Shown piece by piece: positions 57,879 to 64,000 of a DNA stretch of 64,000 bases. Every line of letters starts with the position of its first letter. Position 1 is the first letter of the stretch. The position numbers and the translations under genes were made by a program. The notes under the pieces were generated by a model that was given only the letters and a program-made list of their open reading frames with translations, did not search any database and was not told the origin of the DNA. The stretch comes from Planctomycetaceae bacterium (GTDB taxonomy: Bacteria > Planctomycetota > Planctomycetia > Planctomycetales > Planctomycetaceae): the NCBI GenBank assembly GCA_029259815.1, contig JAJDEJ010000212.1, forward strand, positions 1-64,000. Reading direction: 5' to 3'.

Positions 57879-58523
57879 ATGTCAGTCATAGGAAGTCTGG
57901 TTTTGTCCTACGGTGAAATCTCACTCGATCGGATGGTGCGTGCTGTGGAGAAAGTCCGCGAACGTCTTGAACGTGTGTCCGCCGCGATGAACGAGGCACA
58001 GATTGCGTATGCGGTCGTCGGTGGAAATGCCGTGGCGGCCTGGGTCTCACGTGTGGACGAGGCTGCGGTGCGCAACACGCGCGATGTCGATATCCTCATT
58101 CGCCGCGAGGACTTGCCCGCTGTCATTCACACGTTGGAGTCTGCCGGGTTTGTGCATCGTCATTCGGCAGGCATCGACATGTTTCTTGATGGGCCGGATG
58201 CGAAAGCGCGCGATGCCGTGTATATCGTCTTTGCAGGAGAGAAGGTCCGCGAACAGTATGTCGTTCCTGCTCCCGACGTGACAGAATCCGAACTCTCACT
58301 GGATGTGAGCGTCTTGTCGTTGGAGTCATTGGTGAGGATGAAGCTCACGTCGTTCCGCCGAAAAGATCAAATGCATCTCATCGACATGATCGATGTCGGG
58401 CTGCTCAATGACTCCTGGCCCGAGCGGTTTCCGACAGAGCTTGGCGAGCGATTGCAGCACCTGTTGGATCATCCAGAAGACGGACATGTCGCGCCGATTG
58501 ACGTGTCACTCCTGATCGGCTGA
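57879..58523 (+). CDS. nucleotidyltransferase-fold protein (AbiEii/MNT-like)
   Basis: A 214-residue protein. The pol-beta-type nucleotidyltransferase motif is seen in YAVVGGNAVAAW and TRDVDILI (about residues 45-77), with the metal-binding D-x-D as DVD. A later block (LSLDVSVLSLESLVRMKL) fits the helical C-terminal part of the AbiEii/DUF6036-type group. Such proteins include toxin-antitoxin toxins, but no antitoxin-like partner is adjacent. An in-frame ATG at 57933 is an alternative start. It overlaps the convergent phosphoesterase gene by 18 bases. Confidence 0.7.
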   Translation: MSVIGSLVLSYGEISLDRMVRAVEKVRERLERVSAAMNEAQIAYAVVGGNAVAAWVSRVDEAAVRNTRDVDILIRREDLPAVIHTLESAGFVHRHSAGIDMFLDGPDAKARDAVYIVFAGEKVREQYVVPAPDVTESELSLDVSVLSLESLVRMKLTSFRRKDQMHLIDMIDVGLLNDSWPERFPTELGERLQHLLDHPEDGHVAPIDVSLLIG

Positions 58524-59006
58524 TTCGACGACGAGATGTACGACCGTCATGTCTGAGAGGTCGGCGACGGCGACGGTGTGCGGGCTGGCACGGTAGACGG
58601 CGCCGGGGTTGAGGATGAGCGTTTTGCCCTGTTGGTGCTGTTCTCGTTCGTGAGTGTGGCCGTAGCAGATAAGGTCGTAGTCCTGTGACGAGATCGCATT
58701 CATCAACTTGGAAGTGTCGTCTCCATGCAACAATGCGATGCGCCGGCCATCAAGGGTGATGTCGCCGAAGCGGTCGTGACAGGTCTGCCCGGCTTCTTGC
58801 ATGGCGAATTGTAGGTCGGTGATGTCATGGTCGCTGTTACCGAAGACAAAGTGCGTTGGCCAACCGGCAAAGAGCGGGATGATCGCGGGCACGCCGATGT
58901 CTCCGCAGTGCAGGACAGCATCGACCCCCGCTGCCTGCAGAGCAGCGACCCCTTCGGTTGCATACTTGAGGTGTCCATGCGTGTCGCTGATGATGCCCAA
59001 TCGCAT
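58506..59006 (-). CDS. YfcE/MJ0936-type metallophosphoesterase
   Basis: A 166-residue cytoplasmic phosphodiesterase. The metal-site motifs are ISDTHGH at the N terminus, HCGDIG near 37, FGNSDHD near 55, LLHGDD near 94 and YGHTHERE near 115, all intact. Family members hydrolyse phosphodiesters such as bis-pNPP in vitro; the natural substrate is unclear. The ATG is at 59006. Its last 18 bases overlap the convergent nucleotidyltransferase gene. Confidence 0.9.
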   Translation of the reverse strand: MRLGIISDTHGHLKYATEGVAALQAAGVDAVLHCGDIGVPAIIPLFAGWPTHFVFGNSDHDITDLQFAMQEAGQTCHDRFGDITLDGRRIALLHGDDTSKLMNAISSQDYDLICYGHTHEREQHQQGKTLILNPGAVYRASPHTVAVADLSDMTVVHLVVESADQE

Positions 59007-59054
59007 GAGGTTCGCGTCCTTATGACTGTGGAGTAGCTCGCAAGCGAAGAGAGG

Positions 59055-59756
59055 TCAACGACGACTGCCGCGACCCAGAATCCTAAAGACATAGAATAGC
59101 ACAATGAGCAGCGACTGGAGTGTGGCTGCGACGTAGGTCCAGGCGGCTGAGTTGAGCACGCTGCGGACGGCTTGAGCGCCGTTCGCATCGACGATACCCA
59201 GCTCGCCGAGGAGGCGTTTGGCACGATTGCTGGCGTCGAATTCCACGGGCAGATTGATCAATTGAAAGAGGAAGACCAATGCATATGCGGCGATTCCAAA
59301 CCAGAGGATCGTGAGGCCAAGTCTCGAACCTGCGTTCAAGAGTAACGAACCAGCAACCAGCGAGATCATGAAGATCGTCGGGCCAACCTGAGCGGCAGGG
59401 ACGGCGGCGTTGCGAATGACCAATGGAGCATAATGCGTGGCATGTTGTAATGCGTGTCCCGCTTCGTGGGCCGCGATGCCGACGGCCGATGCCGTCTGTG
59501 AGGCATACACCTCGGGACTCAATCGCAGCACTCGATGGCCGGGGTCGTAGTGATCTGACAGCCGACCAGGGGTTTGTTCCACCGGCACATCCTGCAGACC
59601 ATGAGTGTCCAGAATATGACGAGCTGCTGCAGCCCCGGAGAGGGGAGCGGGAACTCGCATTCCGTCAGCATACGACGCCTTGACCCGATGCTGAGCCCAC
59701 ATCATGAGCAGCATGGCAGGAGCCAGAAAAATGAAATAGCCGAAGTAACCGGACAT
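59055..59756 (-). CDS. YugP-type membrane zinc metallopeptidase
   Basis: A 233-residue integral membrane peptidase of the Zn_peptidase_2 group. The zinc motif HEAGH lies in GIAAHEAGHALQHA (about residues 94-107). Hydrophobic segments lie at about 3-22, 115-145, 150-175 and near the C terminus. The ATG at 59756 has a GGAAAAG ribosome site; the frame upstream to 59813 is not expected to be used. Substrates are unknown. It lies in a minus-strand row with DUF423 and DJ-1/PfpI genes. Confidence 0.88.
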   Translation of the reverse strand: MSGYFGYFIFLAPAMLLMMWAQHRVKASYADGMRVPAPLSGAAAARHILDTHGLQDVPVEQTPGRLSDHYDPGHRVLRLSPEVYASQTASAVGIAAHEAGHALQHATHYAPLVIRNAAVPAAQVGPTIFMISLVAGSLLLNAGSRLGLTILWFGIAAYALVFLFQLINLPVEFDASNRAKRLLGELGIVDANGAQAVRSVLNSAAWTYVAATLQSLLIVLFYVFRILGRGSRR

Positions 59757-59793
59757 AGCACTTTTCCGTATGTGTGATGATATTCGCGTGGGG

Positions 59794-60273
59794 TCAGCGG
59801 GCCGCCAATTCATCGCGGCGAAGCTGAAAGGCAGCGATCGCGAGACAGGCCCAGCCGACGATGAACGAGGTGCCGCCTGTCGCCGCGGTCAGGCCAATCA
59901 TATGCCGTGTGCCATCGCTGAATCCATTCGCCATCAGCGAAAGGACGTACAAACTTCCACAGAACAGACAAATCCCCACCAGGAAAGCTCCGCCAGCCAC
60001 GGACAACAGGTGGCTGCGGCGGCGATCGGCCAACAAGCCGACGAAGATCATCCCTACAGCATGGAACATTTGATACCGGGACGCGGTCTTGAAGTCGGCC
60101 AGATACTTCTGTGCGGCTGGGATTTCGACGCCGACGATCGTGCGGGTCAGTCCTTCATAACTGCTGGCGAGATGGGATTCGATTCCGTGTGCTGCGATGG
60201 CTCCGGTCATCACCGCCAGACCGGCCAAGGCGGCGCCGAGCACGACCCAACGGCTGATGCGACTCTCGTCCAT
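59794..60273 (-). CDS. DUF423 small membrane protein
   Basis: A 159-residue membrane protein with four hydrophobic segments (about residues 8-28, 68-85, 92-112 and 125-150). The N-terminal GAIAAHGIESHL and the middle YQMFHAVGMIFVGL blocks are diagnostic of DUF423 (YgdD-like). Function unknown. GAGAGAAGAGGA directly precedes ATG 60273, so the GTG at 60288 is not needed. It is 30 bases downstream of the DJ-1 gene on the same strand. Confidence 0.88.
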   Translation of the reverse strand: MDESRISRWVVLGAALAGLAVMTGAIAAHGIESHLASSYEGLTRTIVGVEIPAAQKYLADFKTASRYQMFHAVGMIFVGLLADRRRSHLLSVAGGAFLVGICLFCGSLYVLSLMANGFSDGTRHMIGLTAATGGTSFIVGWACLAIAAFQLRRDELAAR

Positions 60274-60303
60274 TCCTCTTCTCTCCACCCGCTTGAGTGT
60301 TGT

Positions 60304-60885
60304 TCAAATGGTGACCGTTGCGCCGAGCACCTTCAGGAACGCAGCGATCCATCGAGGATGAGCAGGCCATGCAGGGGCCGTTACCAGATTGCCATCGACA
60401 TGCACATCGTCAGCCGACAATTCGACGAATGTCCCCCCACTGCTTTGCACCTCGGGACCACAGGCTGGGTAGGCGGTGCAGGAGCGTCCTTCCAACACAC
60501 CGGCAGCTGCAAGGATTTGTAGTCCGTGACAAATGGCGGCGATTGGTTTTTGTTCTGAGGCAAAGCCTCTTGCGATTTCGAGGACGCGTTCATTGAGCCG
60601 CAGATACTCCGGAGCACGACCCCCGGGGACGACAAGTCCAGCGTAGTCCGCAGTTTGGACGTCGGCGAACGTCGCGTTCAGAGTAAAGTTGTGGCCCGGT
60701 TTTTCCGTGTAGGTCTGATCCCCTTCAAAGTCATGAATGGCCGTGCGGACCGTGTCGCCCGACTGCTTGTCCGGACAGACGGCATGCACTGTGTATCCGA
60801 CTGCTTGCAATGCCTGAAAGGGAACCATGATCTCGTAATCCTCGACGAAGTCTCCAGCGAGGAGGAGCAGTTGTTTCTCGGACAT
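60304..60885 (-). CDS. DJ-1/PfpI-family protein
   Basis: A 193-residue cytoplasmic protein of the DJ-1/PfpI superfamily. The nucleophile elbow is [14 protein letters not shown], with the reactive cysteine followed by His, and the preceding strand motif is [14 protein letters not shown]. The [12 protein letters not shown] start carries the acidic residue that pairs with the cysteine. Family members are glyoxalase- or deglycase-like stress proteins or peptidases; the exact role cannot be told. ATG 60885 is chosen over a start at 60921. Confidence 0.88.
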   Translation of the reverse strand: MSEKQLLLLAGDFVEDYEIMVPFQALQAVGYTVHAVCPDKQSGDTVRTAIHDFEGDQTYTEKPGHNFTLNATFADVQTADYAGLVVPGGRAPEYLRLNERVLEIARGFASEQKPIAAICHGLQILAAAGVLEGRSCTAYPACGPEVQSSGGTFVELSADDVHVDGNLVTAPAWPAHPRWIAAFLKVLGATVTI

Positions 60886-60964
60886 GGTTTGTTTCGTGTC
60901 GAAGGGCGCATGAAATGACATCGTACGGAAGTCGTCTCATGCTACAGTCGTCGAGCCGTAGTGG

Positions 60965-61861
60965 CTACTGCATGACGCTGGCTCTGATCAGGGAGAAGAG
61001 TCTGACACTGATCATGGCTGCGGTTGCGAGAGCGAGCCAACCGAAGCTCCGTCTCCCGCGAGCAGGGGCGACATTGCGGCTGAGATACACTCCCAGCCTG
61101 GCACCGAAAGTCCCTCCGACGAGCAAGGCAATCACGATCGGAAGGCGAACGTGACCAAGCCAGGCGTGTGCGATCGTCGACTGCAGAGCAACCAGCCACA
61201 CAATCGACATCGAGGCTGCGACCGCAGCCCGCCAACGCATGCCGAGCATATAGATCAGCCCCGGCAACAACAGCAGCCCGCCACTCATCCCCAGCAGGCC
61301 AGAGAGAAACCCGACCGCCAGTCCAAACCACGCGAGCACAGGGACTGAAACCCTTGTCTCGCCCAGCCCCGGGAGTTGTGTGAGCGGTGGCAGGGCCCAT
61401 CCGGCGATCCATCCTGTCCGGATCGGATCATCCCTCAAGGCACGGCTTGATTCCCAGAGAGCAAAGAATCCGAGCGTCACCAACAGGATCAGGTAGATCG
61501 ATAAGACGAGGACATCTGCGGAATGACTGCGATCGTTTGTCTGCGAATTGGACGTTGATGTCGCCAGCGAGTGCAGGACATCCGCTCCCAGGTACACACC
61601 GAGAGCCAACCCTCCAAAGACAATCAGCGGCAGACGGAGTTCGTCCCACGATCGTCGTCGAGCGAGGACGGACGTTGTCGCCGGTCCTAGCACCTGACAG
61701 GCGGCAGAACCCACGGCAATCTGCATCGGTAAACCGAGCCCAATGTTAAGCACAGGAACAATCAGGAATCCCCCGCCGAAGCCGAACACGCCGGACAGAA
61801 ACCCGACTGCTCCCCCGACGACCCAGATCAGCAGCAGTTCGATGTCAAATGATCCCGACAC
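60965..61861 (-). CDS. TSUP/TauE-SafE family membrane transporter
   Basis: A 298-residue protein with about eight hydrophobic segments. It has the TSUP signature GGAVGFLSGVFGFGGGFLIVP at the N terminus (split here by membrane helices) and its repeat GLAVGFLSGLLGMSGGLLLLP in the second half, the two-fold pattern typical of the family. Members move sulfite, sulfoacetate or related anions. The start codon is GTG. Two small membrane-protein genes precede it on the same strand, with gaps of 27 and 59 bases. Confidence 0.88.
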   Translation of the reverse strand: MSGSFDIELLLIWVVGGAVGFLSGVFGFGGGFLIVPVLNIGLGLPMQIAVGSAACQVLGPATTSVLARRRSWDELRLPLIVFGGLALGVYLGADVLHSLATSTSNSQTNDRSHSADVLVLSIYLILLVTLGFFALWESSRALRDDPIRTGWIAGWALPPLTQLPGLGETRVSVPVLAWFGLAVGFLSGLLGMSGGLLLLPGLIYMLGMRWRAAVAASMSIVWLVALQSTIAHAWLGHVRLPIVIALLVGGTFGARLGVYLSRNVAPARGRRSFGWLALATAAMISVRLFSLIRASVMQ

Positions 61862-61888
61862 TGACGTCCCAGACAGAGGTGAAAACAG

Positions 61889-62032
61889 TCAGATTTGATA
61901 ATCGGGAAAGAGACGTTCGTCATCCTTGGTGTCCGGCTGTCCCCGCCAGAGATCGAACAACCAGTTGACGACGACTCCCCAGGCGACCGGGAGAGCGATG
62001 CAGACGAACGTGAATAACAGTTTGTCCCACAC
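61889..62032 (-). CDS. 47-residue single-span membrane protein
   Basis: A small frame that begins at GTG 62032 and ends at TGA. The protein starts WDKLLFTFVCIALPVAWG after the initiator, giving one hydrophobic segment (about residues 5-25), then NWLFDLWRGQPD and an acidic/basic tail ending in FPDYQI. The aromatic pattern and tail look like a real protein rather than chance sequence. It is 27 bases upstream of the TSUP gene and 59 bases downstream of the 64-residue gene, so the three probably share a transcript. No family known to me. Confidence 0.6.
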   Translation of the reverse strand: MWDKLLFTFVCIALPVAWGVVVNWLFDLWRGQPDTKDDERLFPDYQI

Positions 62033-62091
62033 GTGTTGTCAGTTTGGTGTTCGGATCGTGGGGCAGAATGCTCTCAGACCAACGCGGGGAA

Positions 62092-62286
62092 CTATCTCAA
62101 TTCCTTGTACGCGTCCCATCCGAGGTAGATGATGATCGCAGCACTGCAGAGGAACAGAATGTCCATCGCGATGTATTCGCCGCTGAAGGGGATTTTCAGA
62201 GCCAGATCCAGCACGGACAGGAGCGCCACGATTCCGGCTGCTGCCATCGATCCGATGATTAGCCGCTTCGCCATGGTCGGTGACAT
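62092..62286 (-). CDS. 64-residue small membrane protein
   Basis: A protein with two hydrophobic segments (about residues 8-28 and 38-55) and a positively charged start (MAKR after an initial MSPT), ending in GWDAYKELR. AGGAAAA lies about 8 bases before the ATG. It looks like a conserved small planctomycete membrane protein of unknown role. It is the first gene of a probable three-gene unit with the 47-residue protein and the TSUP transporter. Confidence 0.7.
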   Translation of the reverse strand: MSPTMAKRLIIGSMAAAGIVALLSVLDLALKIPFSGEYIAMDILFLCSAAIIIYLGWDAYKELR

Positions 62287-62412
62287 AGGTTTTTCCTGAA
62301 GAATCTTGGGGTGGCCCGGAATGCATTCGTCAGCAGATGGTGATGCACCAGTATAGATGAGTTTGCTGAGCCAAATCCAGTAGAGTCTTGGCTCGTGAAC
62401 GGGCTTTTGTCG

Positions 62413-62835
62413 TCACGACTGTGTGTGCGAGAAGAGTTCGACCAGATTTCCATCCGGATCGTTGATGTACAGTTGCGTCGGGCCATCCGGTCGCTTTTTG
62501 GGTCCTGCGGCGATGGGGACGCCCTGCTCTTTGAGGCATTCGATCGTGGCCATCGCGTCGTCGACCTCAAAGGCGAAATGACGGGTGCGGCTGATCTGGC
62601 ACTTCTCCGGGACGAAGATCTTCGCAGGCCCCGATTCTTCATGCTCTTCAATCAGATGGATCTGCGTGCCTCCGGCTTCAAACCACAAGCCGGGGAAACC
62701 GAAATTGGGTCTCGGCACTTCGTCCATTCCCAGCAGATCGACGAAGAACTGCCGACTCTTCTTCAAATCCTTGACGACCAGGGTCACATGGTCGATTTGC
62801 TTGACTCGTATCGGAGTCGCTGTCACAGCAGTCAT
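62413..62835 (-). CDS. VOC-superfamily (glyoxalase/dioxygenase-like) protein
   Basis: A 140-residue cytoplasmic protein with the paired beta-alpha-beta-beta-beta fold of the vicinal oxygen chelate family. The first metal ligand is in QIDHVTLVVKD, the second near GTQIHLIEE, a third is likely in TRHFAFEVDD and the last Glu in GNLVELF. With these ligands a metal site is plausible, and the enzyme could be glyoxalase I-, fosfomycin-resistance- or dioxygenase-like. GGAG precedes the ATG at a good distance. It is 28 bases downstream of the DUF1805 gene. Confidence 0.88.
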   Translation of the reverse strand: MTAVTATPIRVKQIDHVTLVVKDLKKSRQFFVDLLGMDEVPRPNFGFPGLWFEAGGTQIHLIEEHEESGPAKIFVPEKCQISRTRHFAFEVDDAMATIECLKEQGVPIAAGPKKRPDGPTQLYINDPDGNLVELFSHTQS

Positions 62836-62863
62836 CTTGAACTCCAGCGTGAGGAACGGGACG

Positions 62864-63208
62864 TCAACTGACGGAGGGAACTGCTTTCAACATCAACTCG
62901 ACCGCTTCACGTCCAGTCATGCCGATCTCGATGCCGTATTTCTGTGCTTTAGGAGTGCAGTCCACAATCTTCGCGTCGTACAGGTCTTCAGGCTCAACGA
63001 GCGGGTTGGTGGGAGTCCCCTTGGCGATGGCGATCGCCTGATCGAATTCCGCAGGCGTCTCCATGTCATAGATGCCACACCCAACGATACCCGCAGCCGT
63101 CAGAATGGTGCAATACTGACCGCCGACCCAAAGATGACTCATGCCGATCGCCGTGCCATTGTCAAACTGCAGTTCACGATGGGATGTCCGCGGGAGTGCT
63201 TCGCTCAT
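62864..63208 (-). CDS. DUF1805 (YunC-like) protein
   Basis: A 114-residue soluble protein. The family blocks are NGTAIGMSHLWVGGQYCTIL and GIVGCGIYDMETPAEF, followed by AIAIAKG and a C-terminal helix (GREAVELMLKA). YunC-type proteins have no firm function. AAGGA precedes the ATG. It is the upstream partner of the VOC gene, and the two may share a transcript. Confidence 0.85.
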   Translation of the reverse strand: MSEALPRTSHRELQFDNGTAIGMSHLWVGGQYCTILTAAGIVGCGIYDMETPAEFDQAIAIAKGTPTNPLVEPEDLYDAKIVDCTPKAQKYGIEIGMTGREAVELMLKAVPSVS

Positions 63209-63345
63209 GGCGAATCCTTGCTCGGTGATTTGCTCGATGACTCAGATAGCATACCGAGAGACGCCGCGCGCGTGAACATGGGCGGCCCAGATTGCTTGCA
63301 GAGGCCGCCCGTGAGTCTTCATCGCAGGGTCAATTGACGTGACGC

Positions 63346-64000
63346 CTATCTGGCAACTGTTTTGAGTCGATCGAAATACGATTGCCAACTCTGATGCTCG
63401 CGACCCGCGGCTTGGGCAAAGTGGCTTTCGTTGTTCGCTGCTCCGTTGCGGATGCCTTCATAGATTCCGGCGATCACAGTGCCCATGAACTCGCCGAGCT
63501 CTGCGATTCGTTCCTCGCGATACTCGGCGACCGACATGGCACGATACTTCAGATCAGTGCCGAAGGCTTCGTTCAGGAACTCGGCCAATTGCTGCTGGGT
63601 GATCGGTTGGCTGTGCAGGTTGTAGGTGTGACCGTTGTGTTTTGATTCCGTCAGCATTCGCGCGTACGCGTCAGCCAGTTCTGGACGTGTCGTGTAGCCG
63701 CACTTTCCATCGCCGGCACAGTTCGCAATCTCGCCATGTTGTTTGTACGTCTCGATGTACTCGACATCGGGCTCGATGTAGATGCCGTTGCGACCGATGA
63801 CCCACTGGAGACCGCTGTTACGGACGTCTTCTTCCGTCTGACGGTTGCTCTGAACGATCGGGGAGAATGCGGTATTCTCCTCAGCCCCCTGAACGCTGGT
63901 GTAAACGATCTTGCCCACTCCAGCTTTCCTGGCTGCTTCGATCACATTCCGGTGCTGACCGATGCGTTTCTCCGGCGCATCCATTCCGGAAACGACAAGC
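63346..64000 (-). CDS. NmrA/QOR2-like NAD(P)-binding protein, 5'-truncated by the window end
   Basis: The frame is open to the window edge, so the gene starts beyond it; about 217 codons are visible. The fragment begins within the Rossmann part and contains HRNVIEAARKAGVGKIVYTS, GLQWVIGRNGIY and CGYTTRPELADAYARML, matching atypical short-chain dehydrogenases such as NmrA or quinone oxidoreductase 2. The N-terminal GxxGxxG would be outside. The ATG at 63984 is internal. Such proteins sense or use NADP(H). Confidence 0.8.
   Translation of the reverse strand, partial: LVVSGMDAPEKRIGQHRNVIEAARKAGVGKIVYTSVQGAEENTAFSPIVQSNRQTEEDVRNSGLQWVIGRNGIYIEPDVEYIETYKQHGEIANCAGDGKCGYTTRPELADAYARMLTESKHNGHTYNLHSQPITQQQLAEFLNEAFGTDLKYRAMSVAEYREERIAELGEFMGTVIAGIYEGIRNGAANNESHFAQAAGREHQSWQSYFDRLKTVAR

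Noticed and set aside
60915-61154. 79-residue plus-strand frame near the TSUP gene
   Set aside because: Antisense to the TSUP gene end and without ribosome site or features.

Overview
The window looks like a chromosomal segment of a planctomycete, most likely order Planctomycetales. The evidence is the protein set: a cytochrome with a PA14 domain, several haem sites and a beta-propeller; BatA/VWA envelope proteins; a Ser/Thr kinase with the phylum's typical pre-kinase segment plus FHA; a DUF6268 beta-barrel; an NPCBM protein; a DUF1805 protein; many trypsin-like/PDZ proteins; and long signal peptidases. Base composition is moderately GC-rich by eye, except for an AT-richer pair of small genes near 1.9-2.8 kb. 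I see no rRNA, tRNA, CRISPR array, transposase or prophage.

Layout. 0-5.3 kb: tail of an SGNH-type hydrolase, gnd, two unknown small genes, a DinB-like protein, a zinc-ribbon membrane protein and an HtrA-type protease. 5.6-11.8 kb: a secreted SMP-30 fusion, the giant cytochrome and a CYTH protein. 12-17.5 kb: recA, a second HtrA-like protease and alaS. 17.5-23.8 kb: envelope genes (DUF374 acyltransferase, PAP2 phosphatase, lptB and two adjacent signal peptidases I with very large insertions). 24-32 kb: an HGSNAT/DUF5009-like membrane protein, a DUF6268 barrel, an S41 peptidase, a cytoplasmic beta-propeller and a kinase-FHA protein. 32-37.2 kb (minus strand): phoH, a 7TM-HD phosphodiesterase, ybeY and corC, an order that recalls the Bacillus phoH/yqfF/yqfG cluster. 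37.6-56.2 kb: a long plus-strand run with a PSP1 protein, a helical unknown, two VWA proteins, three large exported or membrane-anchored unknowns, an NPCBM protein and three successive trypsin-like genes. 56.2-64 kb: larB, nnrD, an orphan nucleotidyltransferase, then minus-strand housekeeping and small membrane genes ending in a truncated NmrA-like gene.

The best candidate for an undescribed system is the 39.4-56.2 kb run. BatA/VWA membrane proteins lead into stop/start-overlapping genes for coiled-coil and low-complexity exported proteins. The run ends with one intact trypsin-like protease (H77/D108/S190), then a paralogue that has lost Asp and Ser (E104, A189), then one that has lost all three (N84, S114, Y183) and carries a C-terminal alpha/beta-hydrolase fold whose nucleophile is also gone. 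It reads as an envelope assembly or quality-control module with one active and two binding-only members.

The window also holds a dispersed palindromic repeat of about 146 bp (two full copies and one solo arm) whose arms are swapped relative to the loop between copies. A 47-residue membrane protein gene and a 64-residue one sit upstream of a TSUP transporter gene. Start sites were chosen by reading for Shine-Dalgarno sequences, signal peptides and overlap with neighbours. Functions rest on motif recognition alone.
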